A stretch of 64,000 nt of DNA from Diaminobutyricibacter sp049994905 (GCF_049994905.1 NZ_CP188258.1:124001-188000), one strand, 5' to 3'. Shown: positions 49,086-60,457, counted from the first letter of the stretch. Notes: generated from the letters alone by a model not told the origin. Program-made: numbers and translations.

Positions 49086-50600
49086 ATGTTCCGATGGAAG
49101 AGGCTGGCGGCCCTTGCAGCCGTCGTCGCTCTCGGGCTTGCTGGATGTTCTTCCAACAACTCCTCGGGCGGCTCATCGCAGACCCTCACACTGGGTGTGC
49201 TCGTTCCTGCAACGACTTTCAGTGCGCAGGACGCCAACTGGGCGAACGAGTCGCCCTACATGCAGGCGGTCTATGACACGCTGCTCAAAGCAGACCCGAA
49301 CGGCGACGTCAAGCCGGGCCTGGCAACCAAGTGGTCGTACAACGCCGCCAACACCGTGCTGACCCTGACCCTCCGCAATAACGTGAAGTTCACCGACGGC
49401 ACGGCCTTCACCGCCGATGTCGCCGCGCAGAACCTCACCCGCTTCCGCGACGGCAATTCGCCCAACAAGTCGAACCTCGCCGACCTCGCCAGCGCCAAGG
49501 CGGTCGACCCGACCACCGTGCAGCTGACCCTCAAGCAGTCGAACCCCGCCCTGCTCACGTACCTGACCCAGAACGCCGGGCTCCAGGAGAGCCCGAAGGC
49601 GTTCACGAGCTCCACGATCAAGACCGACCCGGTCGGATCGGGCCCGTACACCCTCGACACCGGCAAGACCGTCGTCGGCACCTCGTACGTCTTCGAGAAG
49701 AACAAGAAGTACTGGGACCCGTCGAGCGTCCACTACGACAAGATCGTGATGAACGTCTACGCCGACCCCACCTCCCTCCTCAACGCGATCAAGGGCGGCC
49801 AGGTCAACGCGGCGAACACGCCGAACAACAACGACCTCGACCAGATCAAGGCGAGCGGCTTCACCGTGTGGCCCCTCGAGCTGAACTGGAACGGCCTGAT
49901 CCTGCTGGACCGTGCCGGAACGATGAACCCCGCCCTGAAGGATGTCCGGGTTCGCCAGGCCATCAACTACGCATTCGACACCAAGGCGCTGCTGAAGGCG
50001 GTCGGCCAGGGTTACGGAACACCGACGACCCAGGTCTTCCCGAAGAGCTCCGTCGGGTATGACCCGAGCCTCGACTCGTACTACGCGTACGACCCGTCGA
50101 AGGCGAAGTCGCTCCTCGCGGCAGCGGGTTACGCAAAGGGCCTCACGCTGTCGATGCCGTCGAGCAACCTCCTCGGGTCGACCGTGTGGACGCTCATCGG
50201 TCAGCAGTTGAAGGATGTCGGGATCACGGTGAACTTCACCGATGCCGGTAACAACTTCATCACCGACATGCTCGCCCCGAAGTACCCGGCGACCTACATG
50301 ATCCTGCAGCAGGACCCGGACTGGGCCCTGATCAACTTCCAGATCTCGAAGACCGCCACCTTCAACCCGTTCCACTACTCCGACCCCAAGGTCGACTCGC
50401 TCATCGCCACCATCCACAACGGCTCCAAGTCGGACTCGGATGCGGCGGTCAAGGCACTCAACAAGTACGTGGTCGAGCAGGCGTGGTTCGCCCCCTGGTA
50501 CCGGATGCAGTCGAGCTTCGTGAGCGACGCGAAGACGAAGGTCACTGTGCAGACCGGCAACGCCTATCCCTACCTCTGGAACATCGTTCCCAAGTCCTGA
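49086..50600 (+). CDS. ABC transporter substrate-binding lipoprotein (family 5)
   Basis: 504 residues from ATG 49086. Signal peptide MFRWKRLAALAAVVALGLAGC with lipobox LGLAGC (lipidated Cys21), a Ser/Asn linker, then the SBP_bac_5 domain: VYDTLLKADPNGDVKPGLATKWSY (cited as VYDTLLKADPNGD), VLTLTLRNNVKFTDGTAFTA, DPVGSGPYTL, VRQAINYAFDT and a late half-load helix. Although the family is named for peptides, many actinobacterial members bind oligosaccharides. Here the following genes encode four glycosidases, so an oligosaccharide from plant material is the likely ligand. It captures the ligand outside the membrane. Confidence 0.92.
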   Translation: MFRWKRLAALAAVVALGLAGCSSNNSSGGSSQTLTLGVLVPATTFSAQDANWANESPYMQAVYDTLLKADPNGDVKPGLATKWSYNAANTVLTLTLRNNVKFTDGTAFTADVAAQNLTRFRDGNSPNKSNLADLASAKAVDPTTVQLTLKQSNPALLTYLTQNAGLQESPKAFTSSTIKTDPVGSGPYTLDTGKTVVGTSYVFEKNKKYWDPSSVHYDKIVMNVYADPTSLLNAIKGGQVNAANTPNNNDLDQIKASGFTVWPLELNWNGLILLDRAGTMNPALKDVRVRQAINYAFDTKALLKAVGQGYGTPTTQVFPKSSVGYDPSLDSYYAYDPSKAKSLLAAAGYAKGLTLSMPSSNLLGSTVWTLIGQQLKDVGITVNFTDAGNNFITDMLAPKYPATYMILQQDPDWALINFQISKTATFNPFHYSDPKVDSLIATIHNGSKSDSDAAVKALNKYVVEQAWFAPWYRMQSSFVSDAKTKVTVQTGNAYPYLWNIVPKS

Positions 50601-50609
50601 GGTGACTGA

Positions 50610-50640
50610 CCGGGTCGCGCTGCCTGCCGGCGCGACCCGG
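50610..50640 (+). promoter_or_regulatory. mRNA hairpin between binding protein and permease genes
   Basis: CCGGGTCGCG (50610-50619), an 11-base loop and CGCGACCCGG (50631-50640): a perfect 10-bp stem 10 bases past the binding-protein stop and 36 bases before the permease ATG. Such hairpins protect the upstream mRNA and lower downstream expression, giving an excess of binding protein. Confidence 0.6.
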
Positions 50641-50675
50641 CCCCCCACACTTCCCCAGCCAACAGAGGAACTTCA

Positions 50676-51617
50676 ATGTTGAGATTCATCCTCCGACGCC
50701 TCTTCTCCGGCATCGTGCTGTTGTTCGTCATCACGACGATCGCCTACGTGCTGCTGTACCTCGGCGGTGGCGACATCGCCCGCCGCATCCTCGGTACCTC
50801 GGCCACCCAGGCGAACGTACAGGCGAAGGCTGCGAGCCTTGGCCTCGACCGCCCGCTCATCGTCCAGTACATCGACTGGCTGGGCAACGCCCTCCACGGT
50901 GACTTCGGCGCTTCCTGGTTCACCGGGCAGCCGGTCGCGGATGCGATCAGCTCCCGCACCGCCGTCACCCTGTCCATCGTCATCGGCGCGACCGTGCTGA
51001 GCGCGATCGTCGCCGTCGTCCTCGGTGTCTGGGCCGCGGTCCGCCGCGGCGGCGTCGACCGCAGCGTCCAGGTGCTCTCGGTTCTCGGCTTCGCCATCCC
51101 GGGCTTCCTCATCGCCCTCGCGCTGGTGATCATCTTCGCCATCAACCTGCACTGGTTCAAACCGACCGGCTACATACCGTTCACCGATTCACCGTCGGGC
51201 TGGCTGTCGACGGTGACCCTTCCGATCATCGCGCTCGCCATCGGCAGCATCGCCGGTGTCACCCAGCAGATCCGCGGTTCGGTCATCGACGCCCTCCGGC
51301 AGGACTACGTGCGCACCCTCCGCAGCCGCGGTCTCTCCTCCAGCCGCGTCATCTACAAGCACGTGCTCAGGAACGCCGGGGGCCCTGCGCTCGCCGTCCT
51401 CGCCGTGCAGTTCGTCGGCCTCCTCGGCGGGGCGGTGATCGTGGAGCAGATCTTCGCGATCCCCGGTCTCGGCCAGGTGTCCGTCACCGCCACCACGCAA
51501 GGCGACATCCCCCTCGTGATGGGTCTTGTCGTCGTGACCGCGATCATCGTCGTGGTCGTGAACCTCCTCATCGACCTGCTGCAGGGCTGGCTCAACCCGA
51601 AGGTGCGTCTCTCATGA
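50676..51617 (+). CDS. ABC transporter permease, DppB type
   Basis: 313 residues, ATG 50676 with GAGGAA upstream. First membrane helix RRLFSGIVLLFVITTIAYVLLY (cited as GIVLLFVITTIAYVLLY), then GDFGASWFTGQPVADAI and further spans; EAA-type loop around DYVRTLRSRGLSSSRVIYKH. The usual GDP of the first external turn is GGGDIARRILG, as in several sugar-linked members. Overlaps the permease-ATPase fusion gene by 4 bases. Confidence 0.92.
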   Translation: MLRFILRRLFSGIVLLFVITTIAYVLLYLGGGDIARRILGTSATQANVQAKAASLGLDRPLIVQYIDWLGNALHGDFGASWFTGQPVADAISSRTAVTLSIVIGATVLSAIVAVVLGVWAAVRRGGVDRSVQVLSVLGFAIPGFLIALALVIIFAINLHWFKPTGYIPFTDSPSGWLSTVTLPIIALAIGSIAGVTQQIRGSVIDALRQDYVRTLRSRGLSSSRVIYKHVLRNAGGPALAVLAVQFVGLLGGAVIVEQIFAIPGLGQVSVTATTQGDIPLVMGLVVVTAIIVVVVNLLIDLLQGWLNPKVRLS

Positions 51618-53436
51618 CTCAAACGGCTCCCATGCCGGACCCGTCCCTGACCGTCGCGGTCGAGGAAAGCGGTGCCCGTGTCTCCCTGTTCCGCCGGCTG
51701 CTGAAGAACCCGGTCGGACTCATCGCGATGGTCTTCCTCGCGCTCCTCGTGCTCAGCGCCATCTTCGCTCCGTGGCTGGCGCCGCACGACCCGAACGCCG
51801 CATCCCTGAACGATGTGCTCGACCCGATCAGCGCCAAGCATCCGCTCGGCGCGGACAGTGCGGGGCGGGATGTGCTCAGCCGCCTCCTGTACGCCACCCG
51901 CTTCAGTCTCGCCGGCGCCCTTGTCGCCCTCATCGTCGCCGCCGTCATCGGCGTGACCGGCGGTCTCTTCGCCGGGTACTACGGCAAGTGGTTCGACTCG
52001 GTGTCGTCGTGGCTGACCAGCCTGCTGATGGCGCTGCCCGGTATCGTCGTGCTGCTGGCGGCCCGTGCCGTCATCGGCCCGTCGCTCTGGGCGTCGATGG
52101 TGATCTTCGGCATCATCCTCTCGCCGGCGTTCTTCCGCCTCGTGTATGCCTCGGTCACCGCGGTGCGCAACGAGCTGTATGTCGACGCGGCCCGCGTCTC
52201 GGGGCTCGGTGACGGCAGCATCATCGGCCGTCACATCCTCACCGTGGTGCGCGCACCTGTCATCATCCAGGCGGCGATGGTCACCGGTATCGCGATCGCC
52301 GTGCAGGCCGGACTGGACTTCCTTGGCCTCGGCGACATGAACATCCCCACCTGGGGTTCCATGCTGAACGACGGCTTCGCGAACATCTACAAGGACCCGC
52401 TGCTCATGTTGTGGCCGAGCCTCGCGATCGCGCTGACGTGTATCGCGCTCACTCTTCTGGCCAACGCGATGCGCGACGAACTGGAGCGCAGCGCCACCAC
52501 GAAGAAGCGCAAGCGCAAGGCGTCGACCGACACGGGTATCGTGCACGAGGCCGTCGTACGTCATCCCGATGACGCCCGCACCCTCGAGGGCGTGGGCGAG
52601 GTGCTGCTGAGCATCGAGCACCTGTCGGTCGGCTATGACCAGCCCGACGGCTCGATCAAGCACGTCGTCAACGATGTCTCGCTCGACGTGCGCCGCGGTG
52701 AGGTCCACGGCCTGATCGGCGAGTCGGGTTCCGGCAAGACGCAGACCGCCTGGTCGGTGCTCCGGCTGCTGCCCGAAGGCGGCCGGGTCACCGGCGGCTC
52801 GATCACGTTCGAAGGCGAAGACCTGGCGAATGCGTCGGAGAAGGAGATGACGCGCCTTCGCGGGCGCCGCATCGCCTACATCCCGCAGGAGCCGATGTCG
52901 AACCTCGACGCGTCATTCACGATCGGCAGCCAGCTGGTCGAACCGATGAGAGTGTGCCTGGGCATCTCGAAGAAGGAGGCGAAGGAGCGCGCGCTCGAAC
53001 TGCTGGCGAAGGTCGGCATCCCGAACCCGCAGCGCACCTTCGCGGCATACCCGCACGAGGTGTCCGGCGGCATGGCCCAGCGCGTGCTGATCGCGGGAGC
53101 CATCTCGTGCAGCCCCGACCTGCTCATCGCCGACGAGCCGACCACCGCACTCGACGTGACGGTGCAGGCCGACATCCTCGACCTGCTCCGCACCCTGCAG
53201 GACGAACTGAACATGGGCGTCGTGCTCGTCACGCACAACTTCGGCGTCGTCGCCGACCTGTGCGACCGCGTCTCGGTGATGCGCAACGGACGCATCGTCG
53301 AGTCGGGGCCGGTGCGTGCGATCTTCGCAGCCCCCGAGCACGTGTACACGAAGGCGTTGTTCGACGACATCCTCGAAGAGGGCGCAGCCCGCGGAGAGCT
53401 TGTCACGGCCGGCGCGACCACCGAAGGAGAACGGTC

Positions 53437-53440
<4 letters not shown>
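51614..53440 (+). CDS. Fused DppC permease and DppD ATPase
   Basis: 608 residues in one frame. Residues 1-~290 are a DppC permease (helix at about 36-57, motif HPLGADSAGRDVLSRLLYA, EAA-like loop YVDAARVSGLGDGSIIGRH). A charged linker (TTKKRKRKAS) leads to an ATPase domain (about 330-600): Walker A GESGSGKT, YIPQEPMSNLDASFT at the Q-loop, signature VSGGMAQRV (Met-Ala in place of Gln-Arg), Walker B LLIADEPTTALD, LVTHN with Asn after the switch His. The fusion is known in actinobacterial importers and fixes the subunit ratio. The C-terminal cysteine-rich tail of DppD is absent. Confidence 0.93.
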
Positions 53441-54294
<854 letters not shown>

Positions 54295-56418
54295 GTGAGT
54301 GACGTCGAGAGTGGCCCGGGCATCCGCTTTGGGGCCGCCTACTACCACGAGTACCAGCCGAGCCCGCGGCTCGAGGAGGACTTCGACCTGATGGCGGCGG
54401 CCGGGTTCACCGTGATCCGCGTCGGCGAATCGGTCTGGTCCACCTGGGAGCCCGAGCCCGGTGTCTTCGAGCTGGACTGGCTGGAACCCGTGCTGGATGC
54501 GGCGCACGCCCGCGGCATCGGCGTCATCCTGGGAACGCCGACGTACGCCATCCCGATGTGGATGAAGCGCCTCCACCCCGAAGTCGCGGGCGACAGTGCC
54601 ACCGGGGTCCCGATCCCGTGGGGCAGCCGGCAGGAGATGGATTTCACCAACCCGGCGTACCTCTTCTATGCCGAGCGCATCATCCGCGCCGTCGTCGGCC
54701 GTTACCGCGACCACCCCGCGATCATCGGCTACCAGGTCGACAACGAACCCGGCCTGCGGCTGCTGTTCAACGAGGGGATCTTCCAGCGGTTCGTCGACCA
54801 CCTGCGCCACACCTATGGCGACGTCGAGACGCTCAACCGCGAGTGGGGCCTCGTCTACTGGTCGCACCGGCTGTCGACCTGGGCCGACCTGTGGCGGCCG
54901 GACGGCAATTTCCAGCCGCAGTACGACCTCGCCTGGCGTCGCTTCCAGGCGCAGCTGGTCACCGAGTTCATCGGATGGCAGGCCGGCATCGTGCGCGAGT
55001 TCGCGGCGCCCGGCCAGTTCGTGACCACCTGCATCTCCTACGACCAGGTCGGTGTCGAAGACGTGGACCTCTCGGCGGAGCTCGACATCGCCTCGGGCAA
55101 CGCCTACTACGAGATGCAGGACGCGCTCGCCCACCCCAGCACCGACGAGCGGTCGACCGGCTGGATCGTGAAAGGCACGTGGGCGCTCTACCAGCTCGCC
55201 GACCTGATGTTCTCATCGAAGCAGGCGCCGTTCCTGATCACCGAGACGAACGCCTCGTCGATCGGTCACTCCTCGCTGAACTTCTCGCCGTACGACGGGC
55301 AGTGGCGGCAGGCCGCCTGGGCGCTCGTCGCCCGCGGCGCGCGCCTGGTCGAGTACTGGCACTGGCACACCCTGCACTTCGGGGTCGAGACGTACTGGGG
55401 CGGCGTGCTGCCGCACAGCCAGGTTCCGGGCCGCACGTACGCCGAGCTGGCCCGGCTCGGTGCCGAGTTCGCACGCGCGGGCGACCGCGTCGCCCGTTCG
55501 GTTCCGGATGCGGATGTCGCGGTGCTCTACGACTCCGACAGTAAGTTCGCACTCTCTTCGCAGGCGCCGTTCGGTGCACCCGGACAGTACCTGGACCCCG
55601 ACTCCTACCGTCGCATCGTCGCCGCGTTCTACCGGGGCGCGTTCGACGCCGGCCTGCAGGCGCGGCTGGTGCGGCCCCAGCAGCTCTTCGCATCCCGGGG
55701 CGCGGACACGGGCCCTGCCGACTTCGCGACTGCGCATCCGGTGCTCGTCGTGCCGGCGTTCTTCACGGCCGCCGACGACGACCTCGACTGGCTCGACGCC
55801 TACGCTGCCGCCGGCGGCCACCTCGTGCTCGGCCCGCGCACCGCATACGCCGACCGCGAGGGCCGCGCCCGCATCGACGTCAAGCCGTCGCGGCTGACCG
55901 GTGCGGCAGGCGTGACCTACGACGAATTCGCGAACCTCGAGGGACCGGTGCCGGTCGATGGCGTCGACGGCTTCGCCGCGATACCGGATGCTGAAGCCAC
56001 AGACTGGGTGGACGCCCTCACCCTCGACGGCGCCACCGCCCTCGCCCACTACCGGCACCCGCACTTCGGCCGCTGGCCTGCCGTCACGACGAACGAGCAC
56101 GGCGCTGGGCGTGTGACCACCGTCGGCACGGTTCCCGGCCAGGCGCTCGCCCGTGCGCTCAACGAATGGCTGGTGTCGTCACCCCTCGCCGGCTGGAGCG
56201 GCCTGCCCGAGACCGTGACCGTGACCAGTTCGACGGCGCCCGACGGCGACCGCATCTGGTTCCTGCACAACTGGTCGTGGACCGACGCGGTGGTCGAAGT
56301 CCCGTTCGCGGTCACCGACCTTCTCGCCGAGCGCTCGTACGGCGCGGGCGAAACCATCGACCTCGGACCGTGGGACGTGCGCGTCGTCGCGGGTCCAGCA
56401 TCCGCTGAAAGCAAATAA
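54295..56418 (+). CDS. Glycoside hydrolase family 42 beta-galactosidase-like
   Basis: 707 residues from GTG 54295, contiguous with the previous stop. GH42 TIM barrel: FGAAYYHEYQPSPRLEEDF, VIRVGESVWSTWEPEPG, acid/base Glu151 in YQVDNEPG, WIVKGTWALYQ, nucleophile Glu317 in FLITETNAS, and WHWHTLHFGVETYWGG; then trimerisation and C-terminal beta domains. No signal peptide, so it acts in the cytoplasm on imported oligosaccharides. Family members cleave beta-galactosides, and some act on alpha-L-arabinopyranosides. Normal length. First of four hydrolases in the operon. Confidence 0.92.
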   Translation: MSDVESGPGIRFGAAYYHEYQPSPRLEEDFDLMAAAGFTVIRVGESVWSTWEPEPGVFELDWLEPVLDAAHARGIGVILGTPTYAIPMWMKRLHPEVAGDSATGVPIPWGSRQEMDFTNPAYLFYAERIIRAVVGRYRDHPAIIGYQVDNEPGLRLLFNEGIFQRFVDHLRHTYGDVETLNREWGLVYWSHRLSTWADLWRPDGNFQPQYDLAWRRFQAQLVTEFIGWQAGIVREFAAPGQFVTTCISYDQVGVEDVDLSAELDIASGNAYYEMQDALAHPSTDERSTGWIVKGTWALYQLADLMFSSKQAPFLITETNASSIGHSSLNFSPYDGQWRQAAWALVARGARLVEYWHWHTLHFGVETYWGGVLPHSQVPGRTYAELARLGAEFARAGDRVARSVPDADVAVLYDSDSKFALSSQAPFGAPGQYLDPDSYRRIVAAFYRGAFDAGLQARLVRPQQLFASRGADTGPADFATAHPVLVVPAFFTAADDDLDWLDAYAAAGGHLVLGPRTAYADREGRARIDVKPSRLTGAAGVTYDEFANLEGPVPVDGVDGFAAIPDAEATDWVDALTLDGATALAHYRHPHFGRWPAVTTNEHGAGRVTTVGTVPGQALARALNEWLVSSPLAGWSGLPETVTVTSSTAPDGDRIWFLHNWSWTDAVVEVPFAVTDLLAERSYGAGETIDLGPWDVRVVAGPASAESK

Positions 56419-56427
56419 GGAGTCACC

Positions 56428-58908
56428 GTGAGCACCACCGCCACCACCATCCCCGACGCGACCGACATCGAGGCGCGCCTGCGCGGCCTGCTCGACCAGC
56501 TCACCCTCGAAGAGAAGGTGCAGCTGCTCACCGGGCGCGACTTCTGGAACACCTGGCCGATCGAGAAGATCGGGCTGCGGCGCATGCTCTTCTCCGATGG
56601 CCCGTCCGGCGTGCGCGGGGAGGTATGGGATGAGCGCAGCCCGTCGCTCAACCTGCCTTCGGCGACCGCGCTCGGTTCGGCCTGGGATCCGTCGCTCGCC
56701 CACCGCTACGGTGCGGCCGCCGCGGTCGAGGCGCGGCGCAAGGGAGTGGATGTGGTGCTCGGCCCGACCATCAATCTGCATCGTTCCCCGCTCGGCGGGC
56801 GGCACTTCGAAGCGTTCAGCGAAGACCCGGTGCTCACCGCCGAGCTGGCGGCCGCCTACGTCGAGGGCATGCAGGTCAACGGCGTCGGGGCCACCCCGAA
56901 GCATTACATCGCCAACGACTCCGAGACCGACCGTTTCACGGTCGACGTGCAGGTCGACGAGCGGCCGCTGCGCGAGCTCTACCTGCTGGCCTTCGAGAAG
57001 GCGATCGTCGACGCGCACGCGTGGCTCGTGATGAGCGCTTACAACTCGATCAACGGCGTGACCGCCACCGAGAACGACCTGCTCGAGACGCCGCTGAACA
57101 GCGAATGGGGGTTCGACGGCGTGGTCGTCAGTGACTGGACCGCCGTGCGCAGCATCGCCAGCGCCAGCGCATCCCAGGATCTCGTGATGCCCGGCCCGGA
57201 CGGGCCGTGGGGCGAGGCACTCGTGGCTGCGGTGCGCGACGGGCGTGTGGCCGAGGCCGATGTCGACCGCAAGGTGCTGCGCATCCTGCAGCTCGCCGCC
57301 CGGGTCGGGGCGCTCGACGGGTTCGAGCCGGTCGCCGCCGAGCCGGTCGAGGTCGAAGACGGCATCGCGTTCGTGCGTGAGGCGGCAGCTGCCGGAACCG
57401 TTCTGCTGACGAACCGCGGCGAGCTGCCGTGGAGCACGACGTCGGTCGGGTCGGTCGCCGTGATCGGCCACAATGCCGACCTCGCCCGCAGCCAGGGCGG
57501 CGGAAGCGCCACGGTGATCCCCGAGCACGTCGTCTCGCCGCTGGAAGGAATCCGGGACGCGCTCCCCGACGCATCCGTCACGTACGCGATCGGCGCCGTC
57601 GTGCAGGAGGGGATCGCTCCTTTCCCCCTCGCGCAGCTCACCAACCCGGTCACGGGCGCGCCGGGCATCCGGATCAGTTTCCGCGACGCGGCCGGCACCG
57701 ACCTGCTCTCCGAGGACCGCCGGGCGACCTCACTGGTCTGGTTCGGCGGGGACGCGCCGATCGCCCAGTCGGCGACGCTCCACGTCGAAACCCTCTACGA
57801 GCCCGACGTCACCGACGTGCTGCACATCGGATTCGCCGCCTCGGGCACGGCGCGTATCTTCATCGACGACGTGCTCACCGTCGACGCGACCGTGGTGCCC
57901 GAAGGGACCGACCTCGGTGCCGCCCTCCTTTCGCCCCCGTCCGTCTCTGCCCCGGTCGCCGTCACCGCGGGAGAAGCGGTGCGCATCCGCGTCGAATACG
58001 ACCTGCTCGACCGGGTCGGTCCACTCGCGAACGCGCTGGCGTTCACGTTCGGCCTCGAGCCCGCCGACGCCGACCCCCAGGTCCTCATCGACGAAGCGGC
58101 CGAGGCGGCGCGCGCGGCCGACGTCGCACTCGTCGTCGTCGGCACCAACTCGCGCGTCGAGTCCGAGGGCTACGACCGCGAATCGCTCACGCTCCCCGGC
58201 CGGCAGGACGACCTGGTGCGTGCTGTCGCCGCCGCCAACCCGCACACCGTCGTCGTCGTCAACGCTGGGTCGCCAGTGCTCCTGCCGTGGCGTGACGAGG
58301 TCGCCGCCGTGCTCGTCGGCTACTTCGGCGGCCAGGAATTCGGCAACGCGATCGCCGACGTGCTGCTCGGCGCCGTCGAACCGGGCGGCCGCCTCCCCAC
58401 GACCTGGCCGGCCGTGCAGGCCGACGTGCCGGTGATCGAGACCACACCCACCGACGGGGTTCTCGTCTATGACGAAGGCATCCACATCGGGTACCGGGCC
58501 TGGCTGAAATCGGAGCGCACGCCGGCCTACCCGTTCGGCCACGGCCTCGGCTACACGACCATCGTGCCGACGACGATCTCTGCCCCCGTCGTCGTCGCGC
58601 CCGCCGACGGCGACTTCACGGTCACCGTCGACGTCGTCAACCGTGGCATCCGCGTAGGCAAGCAGGTCGTGCAGGTGTACGCCGAGCGCGCAGACTCCAC
58701 GATCGAGCGGCCTGTGCGGTGGCTGGCCGGCTTCGCGCCTGTGAACGTGGATGCCGGAAGGACCGCATCGGTCGGCATCCGCATCCCGGTGCGCGCTTTC
58801 GCTCACTGGGATGAGGGCTGGACCTTCGAGCCGGGTGCGTTTACTCTTCGCATCGGAACATCTGTCATCGACCTGCCGCTCGACACCACCGTGAAACTGG
58901 AGGCGTGA
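56428..58908 (+). CDS. Glycoside hydrolase family 3 beta-glycosidase with PA14 insert
   Basis: 826 residues: N-terminal GH3 barrel (LLTGRDFWNT, DGPSGVRG, PTINLHRSPLGGRHFEAFSEDP, cited as LHRSPLGGRHFEAFSEDP, HYIANDSETDR) with nucleophile Asp236 in VVVSDWTA; alpha/beta sandwich split by a PA14 domain at about residues 390-545 (DVLHIGFAASGTARIFIDD); then YDRESLTLPGRQ and GRLPTTWP; C-terminal fibronectin III-like domain (GKQVVQVYAER). PA14 inserts narrow the active site in beta-glucosidases and xylosidases. No signal peptide. RBS AAGGAG precedes GTG 56428. It probably trims glucosyl or xylosyl ends of imported glycosides. Confidence 0.93.
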   Translation: MSTTATTIPDATDIEARLRGLLDQLTLEEKVQLLTGRDFWNTWPIEKIGLRRMLFSDGPSGVRGEVWDERSPSLNLPSATALGSAWDPSLAHRYGAAAAVEARRKGVDVVLGPTINLHRSPLGGRHFEAFSEDPVLTAELAAAYVEGMQVNGVGATPKHYIANDSETDRFTVDVQVDERPLRELYLLAFEKAIVDAHAWLVMSAYNSINGVTATENDLLETPLNSEWGFDGVVVSDWTAVRSIASASASQDLVMPGPDGPWGEALVAAVRDGRVAEADVDRKVLRILQLAARVGALDGFEPVAAEPVEVEDGIAFVREAAAAGTVLLTNRGELPWSTTSVGSVAVIGHNADLARSQGGGSATVIPEHVVSPLEGIRDALPDASVTYAIGAVVQEGIAPFPLAQLTNPVTGAPGIRISFRDAAGTDLLSEDRRATSLVWFGGDAPIAQSATLHVETLYEPDVTDVLHIGFAASGTARIFIDDVLTVDATVVPEGTDLGAALLSPPSVSAPVAVTAGEAVRIRVEYDLLDRVGPLANALAFTFGLEPADADPQVLIDEAAEAARAADVALVVVGTNSRVESEGYDRESLTLPGRQDDLVRAVAAANPHTVVVVNAGSPVLLPWRDEVAAVLVGYFGGQEFGNAIADVLLGAVEPGGRLPTTWPAVQADVPVIETTPTDGVLVYDEGIHIGYRAWLKSERTPAYPFGHGLGYTTIVPTTISAPVVVAPADGDFTVTVDVVNRGIRVGKQVVQVYAERADSTIERPVRWLAGFAPVNVDAGRTASVGIRIPVRAFAHWDEGWTFEPGAFTLRIGTSVIDLPLDTTVKLEA

Positions 58909-58910
58909 CC

Positions 58911-60443
58911 ATGACCACCGCAACCCGCGTCGACTACCCGAACCCGCTCATCCCCGGCTTCAACCCCGACCCGAGCGTCGTGCGCGTCGGCGACGACTTC
59001 TACATCGTCACCTCGACGTTCGAATACCTGCCGGCCATCCCGGTGTACCACAGCACCGACTTCGTCGAATGGACGCAGATCGGCAACGTGGCCACGCGCA
59101 TGGACCAGGTCGGCGTCGAAGACGTGACGACCGGCGGGGGAGTATGGGCGCCGACGATCCGGTACCGCGACGGCGTCTTCTACGTGATCGTCACCATCGC
59201 GATGGGCCGCGGGTGCATCGTGTTCACCGCGACCGACCCGGCGGGGCCGTGGAGCGACGGAACCATCATCGAGGGCGTCGGCGGCATCGACCCCGACCTG
59301 GCGTGGGATGACGACGGAACCGCGCTGGTCACCTTTTCGGGCCTGATGACGACCGGCCCCGACCTGGGCGCGCACCACGGGGTTCAGCAGGTGCGGGTCG
59401 ACCTCGAAGCCGGCCGTTCGCTCGAAGAGCCGCGCTCGCTGTGGTCGGGCACCGGGCTGAAGTTCCCCGAGGCGCCGCACCTCTACCAGCGCGGCGACTA
59501 CTGGTACCTCATGATCGCCGAGGGCGGCACCGAGCGTGGACACGGGGTGAGCATCGCCCGCTCGTCGTCGCCGTACGGGCCGTTCGAAGGCTACGCGGCG
59601 AACCCGTTCCTCAGCGCTCGCAGCACGTCGCGCCCCATCCAGAACACTGGTCACGGCGACCTCGTCGAGACGCCCGACGGTGGCACCTCGATCGTGCTGC
59701 TCGGCATGCGGCCCCGCGGCCTCACCCAGGCGTTCTCCGCGCTGGGGCGCGAGACCTTCGTCACCCGCATCGACTGGGTCGACGACTGGCCGGTCGCACA
59801 GCCCGTCGAACTGCGCCCGCGACCCGGCATCGTCGAATACGACATCACCTTCCACAACGTCGAAGGCAGGAGCCTCGACGACGGGTGGCTCGCCATTCGC
59901 CAGGAGCCCGTCGACGTCGCAAAGTTCGACATCGACGGGCGGCTCGTGCTCACCGGGGACGGCTCGACGCTCGACGACCCGCGACCGCAGTTCGTCGGCC
60001 GCCGGCAGCTCCACCAGACCGCGCGCTTCGCGACCACCGTCGACGTGACGCAAGGCACCGGCGGCCTCGCCGCACGCTACGACGAAGACCACCACTACGA
60101 GATCGAAGCGACGGGTGGGCCCGAATCGACGATCATCGTCGCCCGGGCCCGGCTGGCGAGCCTGGTGCAGGAATGGTCCGTCATGCTCCCGGGGGGCCCG
60201 GTCGAGCTGGTCATCGACGCGGTACCGCCGACCGGCGGCGGCTTCGGGCCGGCGCTCATGACGAGCGACGTGGTGCGGCTGCAGGCGAGCGCGGGCGGCA
60301 AAACGTTCACCCTGGCCGAAGTCGACGGACGGTACCTGTCGGCAGAGACCGCCGCATCCTTTACCGGACGCGTCGTCGGCCTCTACGCGACCACCGGGCG
60401 CGTGGCGTTCGCGGGGCTCCGCTACCGCGGCTCCGAAGACTAG
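58911..60443 (+). CDS. Glycoside hydrolase family 43 beta-xylosidase/arabinosidase
   Basis: 510 residues from ATG 58911, seven bases after GGAGG. Five-bladed propeller with the GH43 triad: base Asp20 in NPDPSVVR, Asp127 in GGIDPDLAWDDD, acid Glu187 in FPEAPHLY; C-terminal concanavalin-like domain (about 310-510, DDGWLAIRQEP ... TGRVVGLYATTGRVAF). This two-domain plan fits subfamily 11-like beta-xylosidases (XynB), which also cleave alpha-L-arabinofuranosides. No signal peptide; cytoplasmic. Coupled closely to both neighbours in the operon. Confidence 0.92.
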   Translation: MTTATRVDYPNPLIPGFNPDPSVVRVGDDFYIVTSTFEYLPAIPVYHSTDFVEWTQIGNVATRMDQVGVEDVTTGGGVWAPTIRYRDGVFYVIVTIAMGRGCIVFTATDPAGPWSDGTIIEGVGGIDPDLAWDDDGTALVTFSGLMTTGPDLGAHHGVQQVRVDLEAGRSLEEPRSLWSGTGLKFPEAPHLYQRGDYWYLMIAEGGTERGHGVSIARSSSPYGPFEGYAANPFLSARSTSRPIQNTGHGDLVETPDGGTSIVLLGMRPRGLTQAFSALGRETFVTRIDWVDDWPVAQPVELRPRPGIVEYDITFHNVEGRSLDDGWLAIRQEPVDVAKFDIDGRLVLTGDGSTLDDPRPQFVGRRQLHQTARFATTVDVTQGTGGLAARYDEDHHYEIEATGGPESTIIVARARLASLVQEWSVMLPGGPVELVIDAVPPTGGGFGPALMTSDVVRLQASAGGKTFTLAEVDGRYLSAETAASFTGRVVGLYATTGRVAFAGLRYRGSED

Positions 60444-60457
60444 GAGACGGGGACGTC

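Noticed and set aside
59441..60457. Upstream extension of the apiosidase-like frame
   Set aside because: Arg/His-rich text inside the GH43 gene; ATG 60458 lies 14 bases after the GH43 stop.
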